DNA of 18,841 nucleotides from Larix sibirica (taxonomy: Eukaryota > Streptophyta > Pinopsida > Pinales > Pinaceae). How positions within the stretch are numbered: position 1 is the first letter of the stretch; every line of letters begins with the position of its first letter. The DNA lies in the NCBI GenBank assembly GCA_004151065.3, contig NWUY0300000198.1, positions 54,209 to 73,049 on the forward strand. Direction: 5' to 3'. Made by a program: the position numbers and the translations under genes. Positions 18,426 to 18,841 of the stretch are shown here, one piece after another. Below the pieces are notes generated by a model, which searched no databases, had not been told where the DNA came from, and worked only from the letters and a program-made list of their open reading frames with translations.

Positions 18426-18841
18426 TATAATATAATATTTATTTTTCATATTAATTAAAATAAAATAAATAAATAATATGTATAAATAATATTTTATATT
18501 ATTTTTTGAAAAAACACATATTCCTTAAATAAAGGAAAATTCGTATATTAATATAATTGATTGAAAAAGTACATACTTTTTGTTTAAAACTTATCATAGA
18601 TATTTTCGTAATATTTCTTTTACTTGTCATTTCTTAAACACCATGTGGTTTTAAAATTATCATTTAAATTTAAATCTTATATAATTTTATTTAACAATCT
18701 TTACTTTAAACGATATAACGCTATGTAATTTTTATTGATGTGATTTCTTCTTAAAATACTATGCCATGTTTTATATATTTTTTATTGAACAATTTTATAT
18801 ATATATATTTTTAACAAAAACAGAGGAGTTTATATATATAT
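18426..18841. other. Very A+T-rich non-coding end with TA runs
   Basis: The sequence is almost all A and T, with TATAATATAATA at the start and two TATATATA runs near the end (about 18797-18808 and 18831-18841). No gene, RNA or transposon motif is seen. It could be intergenic sequence, an LTR of another element or a scaffold-attachment-like region. Confidence 0.6.

Overview
The window looks like nuclear DNA of a seed plant. It is A+T-rich, almost without intact genes, and packed with old, decayed repeats: two unrelated Ty1/copia retrotransposon remnants, a broken leucine-rich-repeat (LRR) receptor-type gene, telomere-like plant repeats and a possible SINE. The size and decay of the elements, and the wording of the gag and LRR fragments, would suit a large conifer-like genome. 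That is an impression, not something the sequence proves. No bacterial operon, CRISPR array, rRNA gene or convincing tRNA gene is present.

Layout. 1-1450: non-coding, with nothing recognised. 1456-1954: two LRR fragments of plant receptor-like type pointing away from each other, consistent with an inversion inside one dead gene. 2292-2660: a decayed tandem repeat whose units carry plant telomere-like CCCTAAA motifs. 2788-3537: a 260-bp direct repeat around a G+C-rich spacer, with an ambiguous base exactly at the left edge of the second copy. 3943-4330: a duplicated A+T-rich block running into a possible tRNA-derived SINE. 4340-6570: non-coding, with short hairpins and small tandem repeats. 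6577-6670: a 32-bp minisatellite. 6674-6750: a near-perfect hairpin with 35-bp arms. 6716-10250: copia element 1 on the minus strand, holding part of an LTR, the primer binding site, gag, protease, integrase and reverse transcriptase, cut off at the hairpin. 10252-11100: a repeat of about 336-bp period. 10900-14225: unrecognised decayed sequence. 14226-18424: copia element 2 on the plus strand, holding a probable LTR, a long gag with a coiled coil and three zinc-knuckle relics, and the start of the protease. 18426-18841: very A+T-rich sequence ending in a TA run.

How the parts relate. Neither copia element can work on its own. Element 1 has stops and frameshifts in every domain, an altered protease active site and an apparent internal deletion in integrase. 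Element 2 stops within protease. Four single Ns (3276, 10251, 15547, 18425) sit at or next to repeat or element boundaries, so some junctions may be assembly joins rather than biology.

I found no convincing new multi-gene system. The most interesting signals are structural: the long hairpin at the broken end of copia 1, the LRR inversion, the higher-order repeat inside the copia 2 LTR, and a run of substitution-only stop codons in the copia 2 gag that looks like decay by deamination of methylated cytosine.
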